Shown here: in pieces, positions 8,111-15,741 of the stretch
Layout: each line of letters opens with the position of its first letter
How positions within the stretch are numbered: position 1 is the first letter of the stretch
DNA from: Methylorubrum aminovorans
Lineage (GTDB): Bacteria > Pseudomonadota > Alphaproteobacteria > Rhizobiales > Beijerinckiaceae
Assembly (NCBI RefSeq): GCF_022179725.1
Contig: NZ_BPRC01000020.1
Span: 1-64,000, forward strand
Reading direction: 5' to 3'
Length of the DNA: 64,000 bases
The notes under the pieces: generated by a model
Told to the model about the DNA's origin: nothing
The model's input: only the letters and a program-made list of their open reading frames with translations
Databases searched by the model: none
Position numbers and translations under genes: made by a program

Positions 8111-8842
8111 CTAGCGGAAGAGCAGCACCTGGTTGTCGGAGCGGGAGGGGCCGTCCCACTCGCGCTGCACCATCACCTCCGCCTGCGCGGTCTTCACGAC
8201 GACCGTCGTACCGAGCGGAACGCGGCCGTAGAGGTCGTGGATGTCCTCGTTGAGGAGGCGGATGCAGCCGGACGAATCGGTGCCCCCGACGGTCCAGGGC
8301 TCGTTGGTGCCGTGGATGCGGTAGAGCGTGTCGCGATCGCCCTGGTAGAGGTAGAGCGCGCGGCAGCCGAGCGGGTTGTGGATGCCGGGCTCGACGTAGC
8401 GCGGGATGTCGGGCCGCCGCTTCAGCATGGCCGGCGTCGGGCGCCAGCCCGGCCATTTCGCCTTGCGCTTGACCACCGCGACACCCGACCAGGTGAAGCC
8501 GGCCCGGCCCACCCCGATGCCGTAGCGCAGGGCGGTCCGGTCTTCGCGGATGAGGAAGAGGAAGCGCTGGTGCGTGTCGACGACCAGCGTGCCGGCGCGC
8601 TCCGGGCCGTCGTAATCCACGATCTGCCGGCGGTACTGCGCCGGAACGAGGGTCAGATCGACCATCGGAACGTTGAAGGGCTCGTCCGGGATCTCGCCGA
8701 TGAACCACGCGTCGCGGTTCGCGGTCGGTTCGACCGGTTCCGGAGCCTTGGGCTCCGGGGCGGAGTCCCAGAAGAAGGCGTGCGCGCGACCCGGTGCGAA
8801 GAGGGCGGCGGCGAGGAGAAGGGAGCGGCGGGTGGCCGGCAT
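8111..8842 (-). CDS. L,D-transpeptidase (YkuD domain), exported
   Basis: A 243-residue protein with an N-terminal signal sequence (SLLLAAALFAPGRAHA) and a YkuD catalytic domain in the second half. The active-site signature is clear: IHGTNEPWTVGGTDSSGCIR contains the conserved His, the SxGC nucleophile Cys and the Arg. Such enzymes form 3-3 peptidoglycan cross-links, anchor lipoproteins, or swap the terminal D-Ala of tetrapeptides for other amino acids including glycine. A GGAG sits 8 nt before the ATG at 8842. Its 240-nt leader follows a tandem glycine riboswitch (9082-9262), so expression probably responds to glycine. Confidence 0.93.
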   Translation of the reverse strand: MPATRRSLLLAAALFAPGRAHAFFWDSAPEPKAPEPVEPTANRDAWFIGEIPDEPFNVPMVDLTLVPAQYRRQIVDYDGPERAGTLVVDTHQRFLFLIREDRTALRYGIGVGRAGFTWSGVAVVKRKAKWPGWRPTPAMLKRRPDIPRYVEPGIHNPLGCRALYLYQGDRDTLYRIHGTNEPWTVGGTDSSGCIRLLNEDIHDLYGRVPLGTTVVVKTAQAEVMVQREWDGPSRSDNQVLLFR

Positions 8843-9081
8843 CGTCGTGACTCCAGTTCGTGGGTCGCGGATCCGCGCGTCTTCGGGCCCGCGCGGCCGC
8901 GTCGAACGGGCGGAAGCCGGGCAAGCGTCGGCCCGGCGCGAGGGACGCGCCAGCCGGTCGCGCGGATCGAGAGGGAGGATCGAGGAAGACGTGAGAGGCC
9001 GCGTCGCGGCCTTCGGGTCAGCCTATGGGTCCGTCATGGCGAGAGGCCTCCGAGGTCGCTCCGCACGCGCCGTGCATGCGA

Positions 9082-9262
9082 GCCCCCCTCTGTCATCGGC
9101 CTGAGAGTTTCGCCCGGCCCCGAACGGGGCCGCGACTTACACCATCGGCGGGAGCGTCCGCTCCGCTTTCCAGAGTGTTGAACGACGAGCGGTCCGGGTG
9201 CCTGTGAGTTTCCGGGGCGGTTGCTCCTTCGGCGGCCGGTTTGCACCGGCTCTCTCCCGCGC
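9082..9262 (-). promoter_or_regulatory. Tandem glycine riboswitch (two aptamers)
   Basis: Read on the minus strand, aptamer 1 contains GCGGGAGAGAGCC, CGCCGAAGGAGCAACCGCC, GAAACTCACAGGCA and GGACCGC...CTCTGGAAAGC; aptamer 2 contains CGCCGATGGTGTAAGTC, a GC-rich variable hairpin (GGCCCCGTTCGGGGCC), GCGAAACTCTCAGGC and GACAGAGGGGGG. These are the conserved core and linker of the gcvT-type glycine riboswitch, in the usual tandem order. In most bacteria it controls glycine-cleavage or glycine-transport genes. Here the next gene in the same direction is the L,D-transpeptidase at 8842. There is one departure from consensus, CTCACAGG for CTCTCAGG, in aptamer 1. Confidence 0.92.
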
Positions 9263-9457
9263 GTCGCTGACTTGACCGTTCTATCGCCCGACGGTGGACT
9301 TGGCCAGTCAATTCGTTAGCTTGCGATCGAATTGGTGCGGTACGACACACGAACGGGCGCCGGGCGGGAGCCGCCACGGAGCCGTTCTCTCGACAGGTAC
9401 GACCGGCCTGACGACGGACACCGCGTCGGCCGGCGACCGCCCTGCTTTCCGCCGGCT

Positions 9458-10696
9458 CTACTTCGGCAGGGTGCGATCCATGTTCCACAGGTTGAAGGCG
9501 CGCTCGCCGAGCATCGTGTCGAGGCCCTTTTCCTGGATCGCGTCGGGCACCCGCAGCGTCCCGAACCGGTCGAGGCCCTTCAGGATGCCGAAGGTGACGA
9601 GCGCGGCATAGGCGCCGACCACGGTGACGGCGAGGAGCTGGACGCCGAACTGCGCCAGGCTCGCCGAGACCTGATTGATGTGGGGGCTGGCCAGGACGCC
9701 GACGAGCAGCGCGCCGGTGAGGCCGCCGACGCCGTGGGCGCGCCAGACTTCCAGCGTGTCGTCGATCCTCAGCCAGCGCTGCACGTATTTGGCGAAGTAG
9801 CAGGCCGTGGCGCCGATGGCGCCGATGGCCAGGGCGGCGATGGGCTCGACATAGCCCGAGGCCGGGGTGATCGTCGCGAGACCCGCCACGGCGCCGACGA
9901 GGACGCCCGAGAAGGAGGGGTGCCGGGTCTCGCGCCATTCCCAGAACATCCAGGTCAGCATGGCGATGGAGCCGGCGAGCATGGTGTTGGTGAAGGCGTA
10001 GGCCGCCAGCGCGTCCGCCGCGTAGGCACCGCCGGCATTGAAGCCGAACCAGCCGAACCACAGCAGACCCGCGCCGAGGGCGACCAGCGGCAGGCTCGCC
10101 GGCGCCGATTCGGACTGGCCCTCCGCGAGCTTGCGCTTGCCGAGATACTTGGCGGTCGCCAGCGCCGAGAAACCTGCGGAGGTATGGATGACGATGCCGC
10201 CGGCAAAGTCGGCGACGCCGAGCTTGGCCAGGAAGCCGCCGCCCCAGATCCAGTGCGCGGCCGGCAGGTAGACGAGGATGGTCCAAGCCGCGACGAAGAA
10301 CAGGTAGGCGCCGAACCGGAAGCGCCCGACGAAGGCGCCCGTCATCAGCGCCGGCGTGATGATGGCGAACATCATCTGGTAGGCGAAGACCATGATGAAG
10401 GGGATGTTCGGCGCGTAGACCGGATTGGGCTCGATGCCGACCCTGTACATTCCGAAATAGGAGGCGAAATTCCCGATCGTGCCGCCGATATCGGGGCCGA
10501 AGGCGAGGCTGAAGCCGCCGAACACCCAGATCACCCCGACGACGCCGATGCAGACGAAGTTCTGGATCATCACCGACAGCACGTCGCGCTGCTTGACGAG
10601 GCCGCCGTAGAACAGCGCCAGGGCCGGCGTCATCATCAGCACCAGGGCGGTGCAGATGAGGATGAAGGCCGTGTCGCCCGCGTTGATGCCGTGCAT
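9458..10696 (-). CDS. amtB: Ammonium transporter (Amt family)
   Basis: A 412-residue Amt/MEP/Rh channel with about 11 membrane helices. The two pore histidines are in IVIHTSAGFSA and WRAHGVGGLTG, and the amino end carries the typical NAGDTAFIL and ALFYGGLV. The ATG at 10696 follows AAGGAGCAGGCG. It is the last gene of the urease/urea transport operon, so ammonia uptake is coupled with urea import and hydrolysis. The PII gene glnK, often paired with amtB, is not present. No signal peptide was recognised; many Gram-negative Amt proteins have one. Confidence 0.93.
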   Translation of the reverse strand: MHGINAGDTAFILICTALVLMMTPALALFYGGLVKQRDVLSVMIQNFVCIGVVGVIWVFGGFSLAFGPDIGGTIGNFASYFGMYRVGIEPNPVYAPNIPFIMVFAYQMMFAIITPALMTGAFVGRFRFGAYLFFVAAWTILVYLPAAHWIWGGGFLAKLGVADFAGGIVIHTSAGFSALATAKYLGKRKLAEGQSESAPASLPLVALGAGLLWFGWFGFNAGGAYAADALAAYAFTNTMLAGSIAMLTWMFWEWRETRHPSFSGVLVGAVAGLATITPASGYVEPIAALAIGAIGATACYFAKYVQRWLRIDDTLEVWRAHGVGGLTGALLVGVLASPHINQVSASLAQFGVQLLAVTVVGAYAALVTFGILKGLDRFGTLRVPDAIQEKGLDTMLGERAFNLWNMDRTLPK

Positions 10697-10816
10697 CGCC
10701 TGCTCCTTGATCGTGCGTTTCGGAAATTCGCGGCGCCGGCCGCCGCGGTCAGTGCGGCACGGGGACGGGGTCGAGACGAGGCCGGCCGATCACGCCGGGA
10801 TCGATGCCGCAGGGCG

Positions 10817-11827
10817 TCACCGCGCGGGGCTCGCCGGACGGGCCGGGGTCCCCTCGCCGACCATGTGATCGGCGACCGGCGCGTGCGGGTGGGGCGCCAT
10901 CAGGCGCTTGGGCGCGATGAACAGGTACATCGTCAGGACGTAGGGGGCGGTGAAGGACGGGATCCCGGCCGGCGCGACGAGGGCGTCGAGAGCGCCCTGG
11001 ACGAAGACGGTGGTCACCGTGGCCAGTCCCGCATACACGGCGACCCGCGGCGAGGGCGTCAGGAAGATCACGCCGACGGCCATCGCCGTCAGGACCGGAC
11101 TGAAGCCGTAGAGCCCCTGACTTACCGCGGACGGATCGGCGCCCATCGCGAGCGCGACGACGAGGCTGACCAGCGACCCGGCGGCGGCGGCGATCCCGGC
11201 CGGCACGGAAGCGATCAGGATACCGGCGAGGATGATGGCACCGCTCACCGCGCTGCCGAGCAAATAGACTTGCGCGATGTTGCGAAAGAAGATCGCGACG
11301 AGATCCGCCGGCCCCGGAATGCCGGCGCTCCCCCGCACGAGGTCGGCCGCGAGCCGGGGCGCATCGCCCGTCACCTGCAGGCGGCCGAAGGAATAGGCTG
11401 CGGCCACCATCAGCCAACCGGTCAGCACGAAGGGGCCGGTCGAGCCCGGAATGCCCCATTTGTCGGTGAGCGTCGCGCTGAAGGCGGCGGTCACCACCGT
11501 GCTCGCCGCTGCGCCGATCACGATCGCGGCCCAGAGTTGGGGCGAAGACGCGATGAAGGTGGGGAGCGCAGCGCCGACGAGGATGCCGTTGAAGCCGTAG
11601 AGGCCGGAGGAGACGGAGGGTGCGTCGCAATCCAGCAGCCGCGCGGTCAGCGTCGCGACGAGAACCCCGAGCGCCCCCCCGATCGGGGTCGCCCAGTTGC
11701 CGGTGAGCGAGGAGGCATAGGCCATCGCGACGAAGAACAGCAGGCCGGTCGCCGCGTTCTCCATGAAGAAGACCTGGCTCGCTCCGCGCAGCGACTGGAC
11801 GAGAAGGTTGGGGTTCGCGCGCGGCAT
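10817..11827 (-). CDS. Urea transporter (UT family)
   Basis: A 336-residue membrane protein of the UT urea-channel family, which lets urea cross the inner membrane passively. The family signature SGLYGFNGILVGAAL appears in the first half and its internal repeat, SQGLYGFSPVLTAMAVG, in the second half. It starts 15 nt after the end of ureD and precedes amtB by 120 nt, at the end of the urease operon. This gives the operon its own substrate entry route. Length agrees with bacterial members such as Yut. Confidence 0.9.
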   Translation of the reverse strand: MPRANPNLLVQSLRGASQVFFMENAATGLLFFVAMAYASSLTGNWATPIGGALGVLVATLTARLLDCDAPSVSSGLYGFNGILVGAALPTFIASSPQLWAAIVIGAAASTVVTAAFSATLTDKWGIPGSTGPFVLTGWLMVAAAYSFGRLQVTGDAPRLAADLVRGSAGIPGPADLVAIFFRNIAQVYLLGSAVSGAIILAGILIASVPAGIAAAAGSLVSLVVALAMGADPSAVSQGLYGFSPVLTAMAVGVIFLTPSPRVAVYAGLATVTTVFVQGALDALVAPAGIPSFTAPYVLTMYLFIAPKRLMAPHPHAPVADHMVGEGTPARPASPAR

Positions 11828-11842
11828 CTTTTCGGCCTTCGC

Positions 11843-12778
11843 TCAGCGCCAGTAGGGTTCGGCGGGAAGGGTGCGGCCGCGGGCCTCCTCGCGCACGATG
11901 CGCCAGAACCGGCGGACCTCGTGGCGGACGTCGTAGCTCTCGACCCCGACCGCGCGCAGCATCAGCCCGGCGGCGTTGGGCAGGCGGCTCACGCCGGAGA
12001 CCGCCCGCGGCGCCTCGCCGGAGAAGTTGGTCTCGAACCGCGCCTTGATGCGCGCGGCGGTCTCGGGTGGCGTCACGCAGAGGATGTTGGCGAAGGCGTC
12101 GAAGCCGCGCATCACCCCCGCGAAGCCGATCGTCGGGTCGCCACGCTCGATCAGGATCTTTTCCGCAAACAGCTTGCGCCCGTCGGGCCGGTGGAGCGCC
12201 ACGTCCATCGACAGCAGATCGAAGCCGAAGCGTTCCTCGGCATGGTGATGCTTGCGGCCCGCCAGCACCATCTCGCCGTAGAGAAGAGTGGCGCTTTCCG
12301 CGACGACGATCTCCGTGCGGGAGAGGAAGCGCGAGCCGCGATAGGGGATGGTGACATCCGGCAGGTATTCGAGATAGCCGCCGGCCGAAACCGTCACGCT
12401 CTGGTGCTGCGCGGCGTAATTCGCGTCCATGCAGTGGATGCGGTTGGCGCCCTGCGTGGAGACGTGGGCGCAGGCGCCCTCCCCCACCGCAATCTCGATC
12501 GTATAGCGGTCGCCCTGGAGGATGCCGCCCCCGACCGAGATGATCGGGCAGACCGGCAGTTCCGGCATCGCCTCGTCCCAGTGGAGCGCCTGCTGCACCA
12601 AGAGCGGGGCGACCCGGTAGAGGTCGTGCAGGTCTGAGCGCCCGTCGCGCAGCGCGAAGCCGAGGCGCAATCGACCGACCTTGCCGGGCGCCCCTGCCCG
12701 CATCTGCGCCGGCTCGGTCTGGAACCCGCGCAGTTCGCGCGCCCCGTCGAGACGGCCGAGGGCTTCGTGGAGCGCCAT
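11843..12778 (-). CDS. ureD: Urease accessory protein UreD
   Basis: A 311-residue UreD/UreH protein, the scaffold to which UreF and UreG bind while nickel is delivered to apo-urease. Family features are PVCPIISVGGGILQGDRY, the HVSTQGANRIH segment and PYRGSRF. The frame stays open upstream, but the ATG at 12778, 4 nt after the ureG stop, gives normal length and operon spacing. It follows ureG and precedes the urea transporter. Order ureE-F-G-D with ureD last differs from the common ureDABC arrangement but occurs in several alphaproteobacteria. Confidence 0.93.
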   Translation of the reverse strand: MALHEALGRLDGARELRGFQTEPAQMRAGAPGKVGRLRLGFALRDGRSDLHDLYRVAPLLVQQALHWDEAMPELPVCPIISVGGGILQGDRYTIEIAVGEGACAHVSTQGANRIHCMDANYAAQHQSVTVSAGGYLEYLPDVTIPYRGSRFLSRTEIVVAESATLLYGEMVLAGRKHHHAEERFGFDLLSMDVALHRPDGRKLFAEKILIERGDPTIGFAGVMRGFDAFANILCVTPPETAARIKARFETNFSGEAPRAVSGVSRLPNAAGLMLRAVGVESYDVRHEVRRFWRIVREEARGRTLPAEPYWR

Positions 12779-12782
12779 GGCC

Positions 12783-13475
12783 TCAGGCGCTCGCCGCGAG
12801 CGGGCGGTCCGCCGCCCCGCCGGCTGGCGCCTGATCGACGGGCGCCTGATCGACGGGTGCCAAGTCGAACAAGGCCAGATCGAGGATGAGTTGGAGGAGG
12901 TCGTCGACCCCCTCGCCGGTCTTGCAATTGGTGAAGAGGAACGGCTTCGCGCCGCGCATGATCTTGGAATCGCGCGCCATGACGTCGAGGCTCGCGCCGA
13001 CATAGGGGGCGAGGTCGCGCTTGTTGATGACGAGGATGTCCGACTGGCAGACCCCGGCGCCGTTCTTGCGCGGGATCTTGTCGCCGGCCGCGACGTCGAT
13101 GACGTAGATGTAGAAGTCGGCGAGCGCCGGGCTGAAGGTGAGCGTGAGGTTGTCGCCGCCGGACTCGATCAGGATCACGTCGCTGTCGGGATACTTCTCT
13201 TCGAGCTCCTCGACCGCGGCGATGTTCATCGACGGATCCTCGCGCACCGCCGTATGCGGGCAGGCCCCGGTCTCGACGCCGACGATCTTCTCCTCGATCA
13301 GCACGCCGTTGAGGGTGCGGCGCACCTGCTTGGCATCCTCCGTCGTGACGACGTCGTTGGTGATGATCAGCGGCTTGATGCCCCGCGCGATCAGGCGCGG
13401 CGTGATCGTCTCGATGACCGCGGTCTTGCCCGAGCCGACCGGGCCGCCGATGCCGATACGGGTGATCTTCTTCAT
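12783..13475 (-). CDS. ureG: Urease accessory GTPase UreG
   Basis: A 230-residue SIMIBI-class GTPase that powers nickel insertion into urease. The P-loop GIGGPVGSGKTAVIE opens the protein, and the nickel-binding Cys-Pro-His is in VETGACPHTAVRED. NKRD gives guanine specificity. The ATG at 13475 has AAAGGAAG in front and is preferred over an in-frame GTG at 13493. After the conserved domain there is a tail of about 25 residues with repeated APVDQ, written by a 15-bp direct repeat near 12824-12860. The gene lies between ureF and ureD. Confidence 0.96.
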   Translation of the reverse strand: MKKITRIGIGGPVGSGKTAVIETITPRLIARGIKPLIITNDVVTTEDAKQVRRTLNGVLIEEKIVGVETGACPHTAVREDPSMNIAAVEELEEKYPDSDVILIESGGDNLTLTFSPALADFYIYVIDVAAGDKIPRKNGAGVCQSDILVINKRDLAPYVGASLDVMARDSKIMRGAKPFLFTNCKTGEGVDDLLQLILDLALFDLAPVDQAPVDQAPAGGAADRPLAASA

Positions 13476-13495
13476 CTCTACTTCCTTTGCCACGC

Positions 13496-14218
13496 TCAGT
13501 TCATGAACAGGCGCACATGGACCGTGGTGTGATGGGCAACGAGAACATCGAAGACAGGAGCGAAGGCCGCCATCTCATCGAGGGCGAGATCGTGCACGGC
13601 GAGGTAGTCGTCCTGAACACGCCCTTGCGCGGTGAACAGGATGCGCTGGGTCTCGAAATGGTCGATCCGCATCAGCCGCAGCGCCGCGCTCAGGATCATC
13701 GAGGCGATGCCGTACTGGTGGACGACGAAGGCCTCGCTCTCGTCGGCGCCGAGCCCGGCGAGCGCGATCGCTTGGCCGACCGGTAGGCAGCCCGGCATGG
13801 CCTCCGAGCGGATGTCGGCGAGCCAGCGCGCCAGCATCGGTGACGGGGCGATCCTGAGCGCCAATTCGGCGAACTTCTTGCCCATCCGCGTCAGCATCAA
13901 TTGCTGCTCCTCGCCGACGCGGCGGCAGAGCAACTCCCGGTCGGCGGTGACGAGGCCGGGATAATCCTCCGTCAGGGCGGCGCGATGGGCGTGCAGCAGC
14001 GCGACGCCGTCCACCCGCGCCGTCTGGTGCAGGACGAGTTCGACGAAGGACAGCAGGCTGTCCGCGTCGCGGACGATTCCTGTCTGAAGCGCGGATTCGA
14101 GCCCGTTGGAGAAGGCGAAGGCGCCGACCGGCAGCGTCGAATCCGACCATTGCAGCAGGCGCGCGAGATGCGCCATGCCGTGAGTCGCGAGACGGGCCCT
14201 CGGCTCACCGTGCCGCAT
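13496..14218 (-). CDS. ureF: Urease accessory protein UreF
   Basis: A 240-residue all-helical UreF, which couples UreG GTPase activity to nickel insertion as part of the UreDFG complex. The N-terminal LLQWSDSTLPVGAFAFSNGLE is the family signature, and the C-terminal half is typical. The ATG at 14218 overlaps the TGA of ureE (TGATG), indicating translational coupling; a GTG lies one codon upstream. ureG starts about 20 nt after the stop. Confidence 0.94.
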   Translation of the reverse strand: MRHGEPRARLATHGMAHLARLLQWSDSTLPVGAFAFSNGLESALQTGIVRDADSLLSFVELVLHQTARVDGVALLHAHRAALTEDYPGLVTADRELLCRRVGEEQQLMLTRMGKKFAELALRIAPSPMLARWLADIRSEAMPGCLPVGQAIALAGLGADESEAFVVHQYGIASMILSAALRLMRIDHFETQRILFTAQGRVQDDYLAVHDLALDEMAAFAPVFDVLVAHHTTVHVRLFMN

Positions 14219-14904
14219 CACGCCACCGGACCGGGCCGGTGGAGATGCGTGTGCGCGTGACCGTTCGCGTGATCGTGTCCGTGACCGTGCGGGTGGTCAT
14301 GCGGGTGGCGATGGGCCTCGTGCTGATCGTGGGCATGCGCCCCGCCGTGATCGCCGTGATGGTGGTGCGGGGTGGCGTCGGCGCCGGCAAACAGCAGCCG
14401 GACCTCCTTCGCATCGAGCTTGGCCGCCACCTCCTCGCCCGGCGCGAAACGGGTCTTCACATGCGCGAAGGCGTGGGTGCGCATCACCGAGGCCATCACT
14501 TTCTGATCGACCGAGAGCGGCACGTAGACCGTCGATCCCTTGATCACCGCCGGCCAGTGCTGATTGCCGAGGCCATGCCCGAGTTCGAAGCAGGCGCGCA
14601 GGATCTCGTGCGGCGCGAGGCGCTCCAGCCCCTCCAGCTCGATCACCAGCACGTCCTTGAGGGCGATCCGGGCGACGACGATGAGGCCGCGCGCCGCGTC
14701 GTAGTGGAGCACGTCGCCGTCGTGCAGGTGCTCGGCGCGCGGCAGCGAGACCGCCAGCTCGATCCCGCTCTCGCTCGCCTTGCGCAGGCGGCTCTTGGGC
14801 GCCTCCCACTGCTCCAGCACCAGCGGATCGATCCGGGCGTGCCGCGCGCGCTCCTGCCAAAGCGGATCGTCGAGATAACCGAGCTTGTGTTCGACGAGGA
14901 TCAT
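14218..14904 (-). CDS. ureE: Urease nickel metallochaperone UreE
   Basis: A 228-residue nickel-binding chaperone that supplies Ni2+ to the UreDFG-urease complex. The N-terminal peptide-binding domain and the central metal domain (CFELGHGLGNQHWPAVI, with the conserved His of the dimer site) are followed by a tail from about residue 180 that is extremely rich in His and Asp (for example HHHHGDHGGAHAHDQHEAH), which should store several nickel ions. It begins 23 nt after the second crcB gene and overlaps ureF. Confidence 0.94.
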   Translation of the reverse strand: MILVEHKLGYLDDPLWQERARHARIDPLVLEQWEAPKSRLRKASESGIELAVSLPRAEHLHDGDVLHYDAARGLIVVARIALKDVLVIELEGLERLAPHEILRACFELGHGLGNQHWPAVIKGSTVYVPLSVDQKVMASVMRTHAFAHVKTRFAPGEEVAAKLDAKEVRLLFAGADATPHHHHGDHGGAHAHDQHEAHRHPHDHPHGHGHDHANGHAHTHLHRPGPVA

Positions 14905-14927
14905 GCGTCCCTCCCAAACGGCCGCGC

Positions 14928-15314
14928 TCAGGCGCGGCGCAGACGTTTCCCGGATAGGATCCCGAGCCGGACCGCGGCGTAGCCGACGGCGAGGCTGGAG
15001 AGACCGTAGAGGACCGCGAGGCCGGCCTGGCCCGGCGCCGTGGCCTCGGACAGGACGCCGAAGACGAAGCTCGAGAAGGTCGACATCCCGCCGCAGAAGC
15101 CCGTGCCGACGAGCAGCATGAACTCGTCCGAGACGCGGCCGAGGCGGTGAAGGCCGAAGGCGGCGCCGAGGCAGAACGAGGCGACGACGTTGGCGGTGAA
15201 GATATCGAGCGGAAAGGCGCCGCTCTGCTGAGGGATCAGCAGCATCAGGAATTCGCGGGTGATCGCGCCGAACCCGCCACCGATGAAGACGAAGACGGCC
15301 TGCGCGCCCATCAC
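14928..15314 (-). CDS. crcB: Fluoride ion exporter CrcB/Fluc (second copy)
   Basis: A 128-residue, four-helix CrcB/Fluc channel that lets fluoride leave the cell. The conserved GGGFGAITREF, NVVASFCLG and TGFCGGMSTFSSF segments are present, including the Thr-Phe-Ser-Ser pore and sodium-site motif. It follows the other crcB by 6 nt, and the pair lies between ureC and ureE. Adjacent paralogues of this kind often form a heterodimeric channel; that is an inference here. Confidence 0.92.
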   Translation of the reverse strand: MMGAQAVFVFIGGGFGAITREFLMLLIPQQSGAFPLDIFTANVVASFCLGAAFGLHRLGRVSDEFMLLVGTGFCGGMSTFSSFVFGVLSEATAPGQAGLAVLYGLSSLAVGYAAVRLGILSGKRLRRA

Positions 15315-15320
15315 GCGCCC

Positions 15321-15704
15321 CTATGCCCGCGCCAGGGCCACGCCCGCCGCCGCGGCACAGAGGCCGAGGCCAACGGAGGCGACGAGGTAGAGGGCGGCGA
15401 GCGCGTGGCGATGCTCCACCGCCATCTGCGCCGTGTCGAGCTGCATCGAGCTGAACGTGGTGTAGCCGCCGAGAAAGCCCGTCAGCACCAGGGACGCCAT
15501 CATGTCCCCGTGGCGCTGCTGCCAGCCGAGCGCGAAGGCGGCGGACAGGTAGGCGATGGCGAAGGCGCCCGTGACGTTGATGAGCAAGGTGCCGAACTTG
15601 AAGCGCGCCGGGATCGCACGATCGATGACCCCGCCGAGCCACCAGCGCAGCAGCGAGCCGGCACCGCCGCCGAGGCACACCCACATGATGTCGATCGGTT
15701 TCAT
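15321..15704 (-). CDS. crcB: Fluoride ion exporter CrcB/Fluc (first copy)
   Basis: A 127-residue CrcB/Fluc protein with CLGGGAGSLLRWW, the Asn of LLINVTGAFAIA, and TGFLGGYTTFSSM, the characteristic pore motifs. It is clearly diverged from the neighbouring copy, consistent with specialised halves of a heterodimer rather than a recent duplication. The start is uncertain: the ATG at 15704 is used, and a GTG at 15716 is in frame; neither has a strong ribosome site. It starts 38 nt after the ureC stop. Confidence 0.9.
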   Translation of the reverse strand: MKPIDIMWVCLGGGAGSLLRWWLGGVIDRAIPARFKFGTLLINVTGAFAIAYLSAAFALGWQQRHGDMMASLVLTGFLGGYTTFSSMQLDTAQMAVEHRHALAALYLVASVGLGLCAAAAGVALARA

Positions 15705-15741
15705 CAGCGCATGCACCGAGTCTTGAGCCGGCGGCGGGACA

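Noticed and set aside
9332..12637. A 1101-codon open frame on the plus strand
   Set aside because: It is antisense to amtB, the urea transporter and ureD, codes for an Arg/Asp/Gly-rich sequence without any domain, and is an effect of high GC content.
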